Notes: generated from the sequence alone by a model not told the origin. A stretch of DNA of 64,000 nucleotides from Nocardia sp. NBC_01329 (GCF_035956715.1 NZ_CP108381.1:6232001-6296000), one strand, 5' to 3'. Counted from the first letter of the stretch, positions 1 through 9,118 are shown. Program-made: numbers and translations.

Positions 1-1
1 A

Positions 2-388
2 TTCGATTCCGGCGCAACCCTGGCGCCCGACTGGCGGACCCGGATCCCGGCGCAGTTGAAGGCTCTGGCCGAGGCGTGGCAGGATCCCGAGGCGTGGGAG
101 GGCGAGACCGAGGCCGGCGGCGTCGCTATGCCCGCGGTGGTCACAGCCCGTGTCGCATTGGACGAATTGGTCATCCACGCCTGGGATCTGGCCCGTGCCA
201 CCGGTCGCGCTGTCGAGGTGGCCGACAGCGATCTCGAGGTTCTGTTGCGGTTCCTGCGAGATACGCCGCCGGAGGGTACGCCCGGGCTCTTCGGACCCGT
301 GGTGCCGGTCGGGCCGGGGGCTCCGCCGCTGCATCGGGTCCTGGGCCTCACCGGGCGCGATCCGTTCTGGATTCCCAAGGCGCGGTGA
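2..388 (+). CDS. TIGR03086-type metal-binding / mycothiol-dependent isomerase-like protein, 3' part
   Basis: The frame is already open at base 2, so the gene begins before the window and only about 128 C-terminal residues are visible. The motif ALDELVIHAWDLARATGR is typical of the TIGR03086 branch of the DinB/maleylpyruvate-isomerase-like fold, small actinobacterial proteins thought to bind a metal and use mycothiol. The four-helix N-terminal part with the first metal-binding histidine lies outside the window. The stop overlaps the 3' end of the convergent TetR gene by 41 bp. Family assignment is fairly safe; substrate is unknown. Confidence 0.7.
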   Translation, partial: FDSGATLAPDWRTRIPAQLKALAEAWQDPEAWEGETEAGGVAMPAVVTARVALDELVIHAWDLARATGRAVEVADSDLEVLLRFLRDTPPEGTPGLFGPVVPVGPGAPPLHRVLGLTGRDPFWIPKAR

Positions 389-989
389 AGATTCCGGCGG
401 CCGCCGCGCTCGCCGCGCTTTCGGCGGCGGCGTGGGCAGCGTGCTCGTCGATGGGGTCACCGCTGGCCAGCAGCCGGTAGTAGAGCGGGCCGGATACGGC
501 GGTGAGTACCGCTCGGGGGTCGGTCCCGGGTGGGACCTCGCCCCGGGCGACGGCGTCGGCGATGCACGGTGCCCATTCCGCCAGCCGGACATCGTAGAAC
601 CGGCGCAACGCGGCGGCTGTGCTCTCGTCGCAGGTCGCCGCGGCGATAACGGCGCGGAAGAGCCGGCCCTGTCTGGGGTCGGCGAGGGTTTTCGCGACGA
701 GCTGGGCGTTGGCGGTCAGATCGCCGAGCAGGGAGCCGGTCGCGGCGCGGGGGAGTGACTGTTCGGCCATATCCACCAGGAGGTCGGCGATGAGCCCGGT
801 CGGGGTCCGCCAGCGGCGGTAGACCGTCGTCTTGCCGACATCGGCGCGGGTCGCGACGTCGGCGAGGTCCAGATGGGCGAAGCCGTGTTCGGCGAGTAGG
901 TCACCGGCGACTTCCAGTACCGCGGCCCGTACGCGGGCGGTGCGGCCGCCGGGGCGTACCGAGCCGGGAGCGACCAACTCTTCAGTCAT
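348..989 (-). CDS. TetR family transcriptional regulator
   Basis: The 213-residue protein has an N-terminal TetR helix-turn-helix at about residues 17-63, including GKTTVYRRWRTPTGLIADLL, the recognition-helix signature of the family. A longer alpha-helical C-terminal ligand-binding and dimerisation domain follows, of the type found with Tet-C_16-like regulators. The ATG at 989 is preceded on the minus strand by GGAG at a suitable distance. It is divergent from an aldo-keto reductase, and the 82 bp between them contains a perfect 12 bp palindrome, so the simplest reading is a local repressor of itself and the reductase. The inducer is unknown. Confidence 0.88.
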   Translation of the reverse strand: MTEELVAPGSVRPGGRTARVRAAVLEVAGDLLAEHGFAHLDLADVATRADVGKTTVYRRWRTPTGLIADLLVDMAEQSLPRAATGSLLGDLTANAQLVAKTLADPRQGRLFRAVIAAATCDESTAAALRRFYDVRLAEWAPCIADAVARGEVPPGTDPRAVLTAVSGPLYYRLLASGDPIDEHAAHAAAESAASAAAAGIFTAPWESRTDRAR

Positions 990-1035
990 AACGGAACTCC
1001 AGTTTCATTTACTGCTCAGTGGGTGTATGTTCGGG

Positions 1036-1047
1036 TTCGTTAACGAA
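1036..1047. promoter_or_regulatory. Candidate TetR operator (12 bp perfect palindrome)
   Basis: TTCGTTAACGAA is a perfect palindrome centred in the short divergent region between the TetR gene and the aldo-keto reductase. Its place, 25 bp before the reductase ATG, fits an operator for the TetR protein. Binding is inferred from position and symmetry only. Confidence 0.5.
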
Positions 1048-1071
1048 ACAATAGACCCTTTAGGAGTCGAG

Positions 1072-2106
1072 ATGGAATACCGGCGGTTGGGGACCTCAGG
1101 TCTGGTCGTTCCCGCACTGAGCTTCGGCGCGGGCACCTTCGGCGGCCGCGGGGAACTGTTCGAAGCCTGGGGTGATACCGATGCCGACCAGGCGCGCAGA
1201 CTCATCGACATCAGCCTCGACGCGGGCGTGACCATGTTCGATACCGCCGATGTCTATTCCGACGGCGCGTCCGAGGAGGTGCTCGGGGCCGCGATCCGCG
1301 GCCGCCGCGATCGACTACTGCTGTCGACGAAGGCCGGTCTGCCCACCGGGCCGGGCCCTTACGACGCGGGTACCGGACGGAGCCGCCTCATCGCCACCGT
1401 GGAGGCTTCACTCACGCGACTGGGCGTGGAGCATATCGATCTGTTCCAACTGCACGCCTTCGACGCCCGTACCCCGGTGGAGGAGGTTCTGCACGCGCTC
1501 GACGATCTGGTCCGCGCGGGCAAGATCCGCTATATCGGTGCTTCCAACTTCGCCGGCTGGCAGTTGATGAAATCGCTGGCCGCCGCGGATCGGCACGGTC
1601 TGACCCGCTATATCGCCCATCAGGTCTACTACTCGCTCGTCGGCCGCGATTACGAATGGGAGCTGATGCCGCTGGGCCGGGCCGAGGGGGTGGGCGCGGT
1701 GGTCTGGAGTCCGCTCGGCTGGGGGCGGCTCACCGGCAAGATCCGGCGCGGGCAGCCGCTGCCCGCAGGTAGCAGACTGCATCGGACCGCCGAGGCGGGC
1801 CCGCCGGTGGATCAGGAACACCTCTACAACGTGGTCGACATATTGGACGAAATCGCTGCCGAAACCGGCCGATCCGTCCCCCAGATCGCGCTCAACTGGT
1901 TGCTCACCCGGCCCACGGTCGGCACGGTCATCGTCGGTGCCCGCAACGAGGAACAGTTGCGACAGAACCTCGGAGCGATCGGCTGGGAACTCAGCACCGA
2001 TCAGCTCGCCCGGCTCGACAAGGCAAGCGCGGTCACCCCGCCCTACCCCTACTATCCCTACTACCGCCTGCCCGATTTCGCCCGGCTCAACCCGCCGGCC
2101 GCCTGA
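1072..2106 (+). CDS. Aldo/keto reductase
   Basis: A 344-residue NAD(P)H-dependent (beta/alpha)8-barrel oxidoreductase. The catalytic tetrad is visible: D57 and Y62 in FDTADVYSDG, K87 in LLLSTKAG and H128 in DLFQLHAF. The C-terminal GTVIVGARNEEQLRQNL segment is the phosphate-binding part of the cofactor site. The open frame runs further upstream to 832, but the ATG at 1072 has TAGGAG just before it and begins with the family's usual MEYRRLGTSG, so this start was chosen. It is divergent from a TetR regulator that probably controls it. The physiological carbonyl substrate cannot be told from sequence. Confidence 0.9.
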   Translation: MEYRRLGTSGLVVPALSFGAGTFGGRGELFEAWGDTDADQARRLIDISLDAGVTMFDTADVYSDGASEEVLGAAIRGRRDRLLLSTKAGLPTGPGPYDAGTGRSRLIATVEASLTRLGVEHIDLFQLHAFDARTPVEEVLHALDDLVRAGKIRYIGASNFAGWQLMKSLAAADRHGLTRYIAHQVYYSLVGRDYEWELMPLGRAEGVGAVVWSPLGWGRLTGKIRRGQPLPAGSRLHRTAEAGPPVDQEHLYNVVDILDEIAAETGRSVPQIALNWLLTRPTVGTVIVGARNEEQLRQNLGAIGWELSTDQLARLDKASAVTPPYPYYPYYRLPDFARLNPPAA

Positions 2107-2126
2107 AACCGGCCCCGGGGCAGCTG

Positions 2127-5100
2127 TCAGTACACGTCGCGGACATAGCGTTTCTCGGCGATGAGCTGCTTCTTGAAGGCCAGGGCGCCGTCCTCGTCGA
2201 GTTTGCCGTGGATGCGGGCGATCCGCAGGAGCGCGTCGTCCACATCCTCGGCCATCCGTGCCGCATCACCGCAGACGTAGAAGTGGGCACCGTCGCGCAG
2301 CCACGACCACAGCTCGGCGCCGTGTTCGATCATGCGGTGCTGTACGTAGATCCGTTCCCGCTGGTCTCGCGAGAAGGCCAGATCCAGCCGGGAGAGGTGA
2401 CCGGTCCGGAACATATCCTCCAATTCGGTGCGGTAGTAGAAGTTCTGGGCGGCGTGCTGGTCGCCGAAGAACAGCCAGTTGCGCCCGGTAGCGCCCTGCG
2501 CGCGCCGTTCGTGCAGGAAACCGCGGAACGGGGCGATACCGGTGCCCGGGCCGACCATGATCATCGGTGTGCCGGGGTCCAGTGGCGGCCGGAAATGCGG
2601 AGCGCGCTGGAGGAATATCGGCACCATAGCGTTCGCGGATCGATCGGCTAGGAAGGTGGAGCAGACCCCGCCGCGCCGGGCCGCGGACCCTGTGGCGGTC
2701 GGGTCGCCGTACCGGACGACCCCCACGGTGAGTTCCACCCGGTCCGGGCTCACCAGTGGGCTCGACGAGATCGAATACTGGCGCGGCCGCAATTTCCCGA
2801 GAACATCCAGCCACTCCACCCGGTCGGCGTGGACCGGGAAATCGCCGAGTACATCGACCAGCTGGCGATCCCAGAGATACGAGGCCAGTTCGTTCCGGTT
2901 GTCGCGGCGCAGCAGTTTGGCGAGCCGGTTGCTCGGGTTGTGCCCGGCCACGAATTCCAGGAGACCACGGGAGACCTTGGTGATGTCGTAGTGGGTACAC
3001 AGCGCCTGTTCCAGCGACATCTCGGCGCCACCGGCCTCCACCTCCCGGTAGCCGTCCAGGCCGGTCGCCGCCAGCCATTCCCCGACCAGCGACGGACAGT
3101 TCGTCGGCCGGACACCGAGGGAATCACCCACCTCGTACCGGGCTTCCAGCCCGCTCAGGTCGAAACTGATCCGCCGGACCTCCTTGGCGGCGTCCGGCGC
3201 GGTCAGTACCTCGTTCCCGAGCAGCGGTGCGGCGACCGGTGCGATACGGGTGAAAGTGGTGGGCGCTGTCCGGCGAACCGGAAGCGGGGCGGGGGCGCTG
3301 CGTTCCAGGACACCGGTCGCGGTGCCGCTGCGGAATCCGGTGCTCGGGCCGCCACCACCGAGATCGTCGCCGGCACCGTGGTCGCCGGCTTCGGACAGTG
3401 CGGCGATCACCGCGTCCAGCCACCGCGCGCCCGGTTCGTCGAAATCGGGTTCACAGTCCTGGCGGGGTAGCAACTGTTTCGCGCCCCGGTCGGCGAACAG
3501 CGTGTCGAGTTTGCGGCCGTGCCCGCAGAAATCGTCGTAGGAGGAATCGCCGAGTGCGAACACCGCGTACCGCATACCGGTGAGCCGGTTCGCGCTGTCG
3601 TCGAGCCGGGTCCAGAAACCGGCGCCGTTGTCCGGCGGTCCACCGTCCCCGAAGGTGCTGGTGACCACCAGGACGTCACCGGTCAGCACATCGAGCTCAC
3701 AGGAGTCCATATCGAGTAGCCGCGGGCGGATCCCGGACTCGGTGAGCCGCTGGACCGCCGTCGCGGCGAATTCCTCGGCATTACCGGTCTGCGAAGCCCA
3801 CAGCACTGTCACGGTTCGAGTGGGGGGCGCCTGGTCGAGATCACCGGGGGACGGATCGACCTGTGCGCCACGCGAGTACATGCCGGCCAGGAGGCCGTCG
3901 ACCCACAGTCGGCTGCGTTCCGACAGCGGCGCGGACGAAGGCAGTACCGGCTGCCCGGATACCGGCAGCGTCTGCAAGGCCGCGAGATACCCGCCCAGGT
4001 AGATCCGTTCGGTTTCGCTGAGGGTCGGGGTGGCCGCGGCATCCAGGCCGAGCATCGTGGCCAGGGGGTGGTGGCCGGTCGCGGCTGATCCCGGTGCGCT
4101 CGCGGGTGTCTCCGGGGTGTGCGCCCGCGCCATCAGTGCGACCCGGCGCAGCGCCACCGCGCATGCCTTGAATTCCGGTTGCAGGGAATCGGAATCGACG
4201 GCGTCGTGAGTTACCGCGTTGATGGTCAGATATTCGCCCTGTTCATCGTTCCAGTGGAACGGCGCGAAACATCCGCCCGGCCGTACCCGGTCACTGATCC
4301 GGGCGGGCAGTACCGCCCGCCCGCGCCGCGACGTGACCTCCAGTTGGTCACCGGGATTCAGCTCGAGCGCGCGAGCATCGTCGGGATGGACCTCCACGAA
4401 CGGCTCGCCGTTGAGCTTGTTGAGTTTGCCGACGCGACCGGTCTTGGTCATCGAATGCCACTGGTGCTGTAGTCGGCCTGTATTGAGCAGAAACGGGTAG
4501 TCGTCGTCGGGCATTTCGTCGGGCAGCATATGCGGGCGTGGCCAGAAGACGGCCCGGCGACTCGGTGTCGGGAAGGCCAGGCGGGGTTCGTTACCGTCGG
4601 CATCGGTGTAGAGCGGTTGACTCGTACCGTCGTTCAGATAGCGGATCGGGTTGCGGCGTTGTCCCGGATCCGAGCACGGCCACTGCATCGGGCCCTCGCG
4701 CAACCGGTCGTAGGTCATCCCGCTCAGGTCGTAGCCGGTGGCGGGATTGGTGAAGCGCCGCAGTTCGTCGAATACTTCGGCGCTCGAGGCGTAGTCGAAA
4801 CCGGGGAAACCCATAGCGGTCGCCACCTGCGCGATCAGCTGCCAGTCCGGCCGAGCCGCGCCAGCCGGTTCGATCGAACTGTCCAGCAGGGTGACATTGC
4901 GTTCGGAGTTCACCATCACCGCATCCGCCTCGGCCCACAGGGTGGCAGGCAGCAGGATATCGGCGTAGGGAGTGGTGGCCGTCTCGGTGTAGGCGTCCTG
5001 TGCGATCACCAGTTCGGCCGCTTCCAGGCCCGCTATCACCGTCTTCCGGTTGGCCACCGTCGCCACCGGGTTGGTACAGACGATCCAGGCGGCCTTGATC

Positions 5101-6317
5101 GCACCCGCGGCGAGTTCGCGGAACATTTCGATGGTGCCGGGCCCGGCCTCGGTGCGCAGCGTCGCCGGCGGCAGTTCCCAGGCGTCCTCCACGAACGCGC
5201 GGTCGGCCGGGTTCAGCAGACTGCGCTGTCCGGGCAGGCCGGGGCCCATATACCCCATTTCGCGTCCACCCATGGCGTTCGGCTGGCCGGTCAGCGAGAA
5301 CGGTCCGCTGCCGGGACGGCAGATGGCGCCGGTGGCCAGATGTAGGTTGCACAGCGCGTTGGTGTTCCAGGTTCCGTGCGTGGACTGGTTGAGCCCCATG
5401 GTCCACAGGCTCATCCATTCACCGGCCGCGCCGATCCAGCGCGCGGCGGTACGGATGGATTCTTCGGTCAGACCGGTCAGTTCCGCCACTTTCTCAGGTG
5501 TGTAGTCGGCGAGGAACTCGGGCATGGCTTCCCAGCCGTCGGTGAGCTCGGCGATGAAGCCGGCGTCGATATCGCCGGCTTCGACCAGCAGGTACAGCAA
5601 ACCGTTGAGCAGCGCCAGATCTGTCCCCGGCGCGATCTGCAGGAACAGATCGGCGCGCGCCGCGGTATCGGTGCGCCGCGGATCCACCACGATCAGTTTC
5701 GCGCCCGCCTTGAGCCGGTCGGTCATGCGCAGATAGAGGATGGGATGGCAGTCGGCCATATTGGCGCCGATCACGAAGAACAGGTCGGCGTGCTCGAAAT
5801 CCTCGTAGGACCCCGGTGGGCCGTCGGCTCCCAGCGACTGTTTGTATCCGGTGCCGGCACTGGCCATACACAGCCGCGAGTTCGCTTCCATATGAATGGT
5901 CCGCAGATGGCCCTTGGCCAGTTTCGTGGCCAGGTACTGGGCTTCCAGCGACATCTGCCCGGATACGTACAGGGCGATGGCGTCGGGGCCGTATTCGTCG
6001 AGGATCCGGCGCAGCCGCGTCGCGGTCTCCCGCACTGCCTCGTCCACGCCGACCGGTTGCGGTTCCACCCCGCGTTCGGAACGCCGGTAGGCGGTGGTCA
6101 TCCGCCCCGGTGCCCGCATCAGCTCCAGATGGGTGGCGCCTTTGGTGCACAGCCGCCCGGAATTCGACGGATGCAGTTTATCGCCGCTGACTTTGACGAT
6201 CATCGGTGCGCCGGAGGTACCCACCTCGGTGGCGACCTCGATTCCGCAGCCGACACCGCAGTAGGAGCACGCCGTCCTGGTCGTGCCCGCCTGCCGGTCG
6301 GGGTGTGCCTCGGACAT
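2127..6317 (-). CDS. Assimilatory nitrate reductase fused to a flavodoxin/FAD/NADPH reductase module
   Basis: One 1396-residue polypeptide joins two enzymes. Residues 1-740 are a Mo-bisPGD oxidoreductase of the NasA/NarB type: a 4Fe-4S site at C17, C20, C24 and C57, the likely Mo ligand C150 in NSRLCMASAG, and a C-terminal molydopterin-binding domain. After a linker, residues from about 833 form a flavodoxin-like FMN domain (TVTVLWASQTGNAEEF). An FAD domain and an NADPH domain follow (MIMVGPGTGIAPFRGF near residue 1250), ending in RYVRDVY as in CysJ/P450-reductase proteins. It should reduce cytoplasmic nitrate to nitrite directly with NADPH. No nirBD or nitrate transporter is adjacent. It ends 20 bp from the convergent aldo-keto reductase. 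Fused forms are known in related actinobacteria. Confidence 0.93.
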   Translation of the reverse strand: MSEAHPDRQAGTTRTACSYCGVGCGIEVATEVGTSGAPMIVKVSGDKLHPSNSGRLCTKGATHLELMRAPGRMTTAYRRSERGVEPQPVGVDEAVRETATRLRRILDEYGPDAIALYVSGQMSLEAQYLATKLAKGHLRTIHMEANSRLCMASAGTGYKQSLGADGPPGSYEDFEHADLFFVIGANMADCHPILYLRMTDRLKAGAKLIVVDPRRTDTAARADLFLQIAPGTDLALLNGLLYLLVEAGDIDAGFIAELTDGWEAMPEFLADYTPEKVAELTGLTEESIRTAARWIGAAGEWMSLWTMGLNQSTHGTWNTNALCNLHLATGAICRPGSGPFSLTGQPNAMGGREMGYMGPGLPGQRSLLNPADRAFVEDAWELPPATLRTEAGPGTIEMFRELAAGAIKAAWIVCTNPVATVANRKTVIAGLEAAELVIAQDAYTETATTPYADILLPATLWAEADAVMVNSERNVTLLDSSIEPAGAARPDWQLIAQVATAMGFPGFDYASSAEVFDELRRFTNPATGYDLSGMTYDRLREGPMQWPCSDPGQRRNPIRYLNDGTSQPLYTDADGNEPRLAFPTPSRRAVFWPRPHMLPDEMPDDDYPFLLNTGRLQHQWHSMTKTGRVGKLNKLNGEPFVEVHPDDARALELNPGDQLEVTSRRGRAVLPARISDRVRPGGCFAPFHWNDEQGEYLTINAVTHDAVDSDSLQPEFKACAVALRRVALMARAHTPETPASAPGSAATGHHPLATMLGLDAAATPTLSETERIYLGGYLAALQTLPVSGQPVLPSSAPLSERSRLWVDGLLAGMYSRGAQVDPSPGDLDQAPPTRTVTVLWASQTGNAEEFAATAVQRLTESGIRPRLLDMDSCELDVLTGDVLVVTSTFGDGGPPDNGAGFWTRLDDSANRLTGMRYAVFALGDSSYDDFCGHGRKLDTLFADRGAKQLLPRQDCEPDFDEPGARWLDAVIAALSEAGDHGAGDDLGGGGPSTGFRSGTATGVLERSAPAPLPVRRTAPTTFTRIAPVAAPLLGNEVLTAPDAAKEVRRISFDLSGLEARYEVGDSLGVRPTNCPSLVGEWLAATGLDGYREVEAGGAEMSLEQALCTHYDITKVSRGLLEFVAGHNPSNRLAKLLRRDNRNELASYLWDRQLVDVLGDFPVHADRVEWLDVLGKLRPRQYSISSSPLVSPDRVELTVGVVRYGDPTATGSAARRGGVCSTFLADRSANAMVPIFLQRAPHFRPPLDPGTPMIMVGPGTGIAPFRGFLHERRAQGATGRNWLFFGDQHAAQNFYYRTELEDMFRTGHLSRLDLAFSRDQRERIYVQHRMIEHGAELWSWLRDGAHFYVCGDAARMAEDVDDALLRIARIHGKLDEDGALAFKKQLIAEKRYVRDVY

Positions 6318-6361
6318 GCCTCCGATCGTGCCCGCGGCCGATTTCCTCGGGTTTGCCCGAT

Positions 6362-6377
6362 GTTATCGCCGCATGAC
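6362..6377 (-). promoter_or_regulatory. Weak GlnR-like site upstream of the nitrate reductase gene
   Basis: Read on the minus strand, GTCAT, six bases, ATAAC lies about 45-60 bp before the nitrate reductase start. The spacing matches the GlnR half-site arrangement (GTnAC-n6-GnAAC) described in actinobacteria, where GlnR activates nitrate assimilation, but each half departs from consensus. Listed only as a candidate. Confidence 0.25.
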
Positions 6378-6437
6378 ATTCCACTTCACCGGCGAAAATC
6401 ACAGTGGTGAGGTTGATGAACGGCCGAGACCGAGCGA

Positions 6438-7145
6438 TCAGCCCCCGAGCTTGTAACCCCGGTGCAGCGCGACCACTCCGCCGGTCAGGTTCCGCCATTT
6501 CGCGCCCGACCATCCCGCCTCTGCCACCCGGCGTCCCAGCTGCCGCTGGTTGGGCCAGGCTCGGATGGATTCGGCCAGGTAGACGTAGGCATCCGGATTG
6601 CTGCTCACCGCCCGGGCAACCTTCGGGAGCGCCTTCATCAGGTACTCCATGTAGAGGGTTTTGAAGCCCGGGATCACCGGTGTGGAGAACTCACAGATCA
6701 CCAGCCTGCCGCCGGGTTTGGTGACCCGCAGCATCTCCCGTAGCGCGAGATCGATATCGGCGACATTGCGCAGGCCGAACGAGATGGTCACCGCGTCGAA
6801 GGAGCTGTCGGCGAAGGGCAGTGCCATGGCGTCCCCGGCGACCATGGGCACCTTCCGGAACCGGCCCGCGGCCAGCATGCCCTGGGAGAAATCGGTAGCC
6901 ACACACCAAGCGCCGGACCGGCCCAGTTCCACCGTGGAGACCCCGGTGCCGGCGGCCAGGTCGAGCACCCGCTCGCCGGGTCGCGGAGCGATGGCCTTAC
7001 GGGTCAACCAGCGCCAATAACGGTCCTGGCCGGCCGAGATCACGGTGTTGGTCAGGTCGTATCGTCGCGCCACCCCGTCGAACATCGACGCGACCTCGTG
7101 CGGTTGCTTGTCCAGCGAGGCCCGGACCGATTGTGTTTTCACCAC
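6438..7145 (-). CDS. menG: Demethylmenaquinone methyltransferase
   Basis: A 235-residue UbiE/MenG family class I SAM methyltransferase that C-methylates demethylmenaquinone, the final ring step of menaquinone synthesis. Visible are the family N-terminus (VASMFDGVARRYDLTNTVIS), SAM motif I (LDLAAGTG at residues 61-68) and the UbiE signature VTISFGLRNVADIDLALREM. Length is normal. It lies downstream of mgtA and the DUF3592 gene on the same strand, matching the Rv0558/Rv0557/Rv0556 arrangement, and menJ and a polyprenyl diphosphate synthase follow within 5 kb, so quinone genes are clustered here. Confidence 0.93.
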   Translation of the reverse strand: MVKTQSVRASLDKQPHEVASMFDGVARRYDLTNTVISAGQDRYWRWLTRKAIAPRPGERVLDLAAGTGVSTVELGRSGAWCVATDFSQGMLAAGRFRKVPMVAGDAMALPFADSSFDAVTISFGLRNVADIDLALREMLRVTKPGGRLVICEFSTPVIPGFKTLYMEYLMKALPKVARAVSSNPDAYVYLAESIRAWPNQRQLGRRVAEAGWSGAKWRNLTGGVVALHRGYKLGG

Positions 7146-7182
7146 GTCCCGACCCTAATGGGCACGGCTGGGCAAAGCCCAT

Positions 7183-7270
7183 CCACAGTCCGCGCCCGGC
7201 CGGAGCACAGGCGGCGGTGGCCCTGATGGAATCGGCTGAACAGGCCTGTCTACAGTCCGGGCCCGGCCGG
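7183..7270. repeat. Two imperfect 21 bp direct repeats between mgtA and menG
   Basis: Copies at 7183-7203 and 7250-7270 share 19 of 21 bases (core ACAGTCCG followed by GCCCGGCCGG). They occupy most of the 139 bp gap between the two genes. No function is apparent. Confidence 0.4.
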
Positions 7271-7284
7271 TCTGCCGCGCCCGG

Positions 7285-8427
7285 TCAGGCGGAGCGCGGT
7301 AATCGGTGTTCGGTGCCGATCACCTCGGCGTAGTGATCCAAGAGTTCGGTGCAGATGGCCGGCCAGGTGCGGTGCAGAACCGATTTACGGGCTGCCGCGG
7401 CGAATCGGTTGCGCAGCGGCGCATCGCCTAGCGCGGCGACCGTGCTGGGCAGCAATTCGGTGAAGTCGCTCACCGGCAGCAGATAGCCGTTGCGGCAGTG
7501 CGCGATCAGATCTCGGGGGCCGCCGGCATCGGGTCCGATCACCGGAACCCCGGAGGACAGCGCTTCCTGTACCGCCTGACAGAACGTCTCGTGCTCACCC
7601 GAATGCACCATCACGTCCAGGCTCGAATAGGCACGGGCGAGTTCGCTGCCGCCGAGTTCGCCGGTGAAGATCGCATTCGGCAGCAGGCCGGCGAGTTTCT
7701 GCCGCTCGGGCCCGTCACCGACGATCACCAGCCGCACCGACGGGTCGTGGGCCAGTGCCGCGAGCCGCTCTACATGCTTTTCCGGCGCCAAGCGGCCGAC
7801 GAACCCCACCAGCAGCCGGTCGGTGCCGCCGAGCCATTCCTCGCGCAGTTCCGTGCTCCGCGCGGTCGGGGTGAACCGGACCGTATCGACCCCGCGGCCC
7901 CATTTGTGAACCCGCGGGATCCCGTGCCGGGCCAGATCCTCGACGGCCGCGCTCGACGGGGCCAGCGTCCGGACCGCACCCTCATGGATCCGCCGGGTCC
8001 AGCCCCACGCGGCGCGGCCCGCCAGGCCCAGTCCGTAGCTCTTCGCGAATCCCGCTATATCGGTCTGGTACACGGCCACCGTGGGCAGGTCCAGCCGTAC
8101 CGCCGCTGCCAGGCCACCGGCACCGAGCAGGAACGGTGAGGCCAGATGAACCACATCGGGATGGAAATCCGCCAGGACTCCGATCATGCCCGGCTGCGGC
8201 AGCCCCACCGGCAGCGAACTGATCTTCGGCACCATTACCGCCGGGACCCGGTGAATCGGAAACCTGCCGTGCGATCGGGGTGCGGGCGGCGACCCGCGGG
8301 GAGTATCGGGCGCGATGACGAGAACTTCGTGACCGTGCCGGTCCAGATGATCCAGCACCTGCAGCACCGAGTTCACGACGCCGTTCATCTCAGGCAGAAA
8401 TGACTCCGCAACGATGGCTACGCGCAC
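7285..8427 (-). CDS. mgtA: GDP-mannose-dependent alpha-mannosyltransferase, GT4 family
   Basis: A GT-B fold glycosyltransferase of 380 residues. The N-terminus (VRVAIVAESFLPEMNGVVNS) is the usual start of MgtA/PimB-like enzymes, and the C-terminal donor site shows HETFCQAVQEALSSGVPVI followed by GGPRDLI. By context (next to menG and a DUF3592 gene, as with Rv0557) it is the MgtA-type enzyme that mannosylates glycolipid anchors used for lipomannan-like molecules on the cytoplasmic side of the membrane. The open frame extends to 8502, but the GTG at 8427 begins the conserved N-terminus and lies 4 bp after the stop of the upstream gene, suggesting one transcript. Acceptor identity is inferred. 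Confidence 0.85.
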   Translation of the reverse strand: MRVAIVAESFLPEMNGVVNSVLQVLDHLDRHGHEVLVIAPDTPRGSPPAPRSHGRFPIHRVPAVMVPKISSLPVGLPQPGMIGVLADFHPDVVHLASPFLLGAGGLAAAVRLDLPTVAVYQTDIAGFAKSYGLGLAGRAAWGWTRRIHEGAVRTLAPSSAAVEDLARHGIPRVHKWGRGVDTVRFTPTARSTELREEWLGGTDRLLVGFVGRLAPEKHVERLAALAHDPSVRLVIVGDGPERQKLAGLLPNAIFTGELGGSELARAYSSLDVMVHSGEHETFCQAVQEALSSGVPVIGPDAGGPRDLIAHCRNGYLLPVSDFTELLPSTVAALGDAPLRNRFAAAARKSVLHRTWPAICTELLDHYAEVIGTEHRLPRSA

Positions 8428-8431
8428 CCGG

Positions 8432-9118
8432 TCAGTCTGCGCGGTTGTGGTCCCCCGGCACGCGACGTCGATATGACGCCGGATCGAAGATCGGGCGAAC
8501 ACTCATCGAACCGGTCGCCGCCCGCATCAGCAACCACAATGCCGGAAGGGTGAGTGCCCAGGTCACGGCCAGTACCGACAGGGCCGGGAGGATCGCGACG
8601 CGGACATCACGGCCCGCCACCCGGACCAGATCGGGGTCGGCGCGGCTGTATTCGACATTGATCCGTTCGCCCGCGGTGAGGTTGGTCGGGTAGAGCACGC
8701 CGACCTTCGGGTTGTGGGTGACGCCGTCCGGTGTCACGTACATCACGGCCGAGCGCAGCCGTCCGGCCGAAAGCACCTCACCGGTGGTCTCACCCTTGTC
8801 GGATTCGATCAGATAGTCGTTGCGCCAGGCCGCCAGGAACAACAGCACCACCAGCACGCTCACCGAGACGGCGGTGATCACCACGCCGACGCATATCTTG
8901 CGGAGTCGTTCGGCGCGCGCCGAACGCGGTGCCGGGCCGGCCGTCGGTGCCGGCGCACCGCCGGGCTCCGGGGCCGCGACGAGTGGCTCGGCCACTCCTG
9001 CCTGCTCGGCCACGCTGCCTCCTGCGGAATCGTTCTCGGCCGGAGCGGCTCCACCGGCGCGCGCACCGGCCTCCGGGTGACCGGGGTCGCGCGGTTCGCG
9101 GCGGCTGGTTTCCGGCAC
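8432..9118 (-). CDS. DUF3592-type membrane protein
   Basis: A 228-residue protein with a disordered N-terminus of about 75 residues rich in Pro, Ala, Glu and Arg. A first transmembrane helix follows (VGVVITAVSVSVLVVLLFLA), then an extracytoplasmic domain of about 80 residues with YPTNLTAGERINVEYSRADP. A second helix (LPALSVLAVTWALTLPALWL) comes before a short tail. The central domain resembles DUF3592, seen in Rv0556-like proteins. Its stop is 4 bp from the mgtA start, so it probably leads the DUF3592-mgtA transcript. Function is unknown. Confidence 0.75.
   Translation of the reverse strand: MPETSRREPRDPGHPEAGARAGGAAPAENDSAGGSVAEQAGVAEPLVAAPEPGGAPAPTAGPAPRSARAERLRKICVGVVITAVSVSVLVVLLFLAAWRNDYLIESDKGETTGEVLSAGRLRSAVMYVTPDGVTHNPKVGVLYPTNLTAGERINVEYSRADPDLVRVAGRDVRVAILPALSVLAVTWALTLPALWLLMRAATGSMSVRPIFDPASYRRRVPGDHNRAD

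Noticed and set aside
832..1071. N-terminal extension of the first aldo-keto reductase
   Set aside because: The extension is antisense to the TetR gene and runs through the operator; ATG 1072 has a ribosome site and the family N-terminus.
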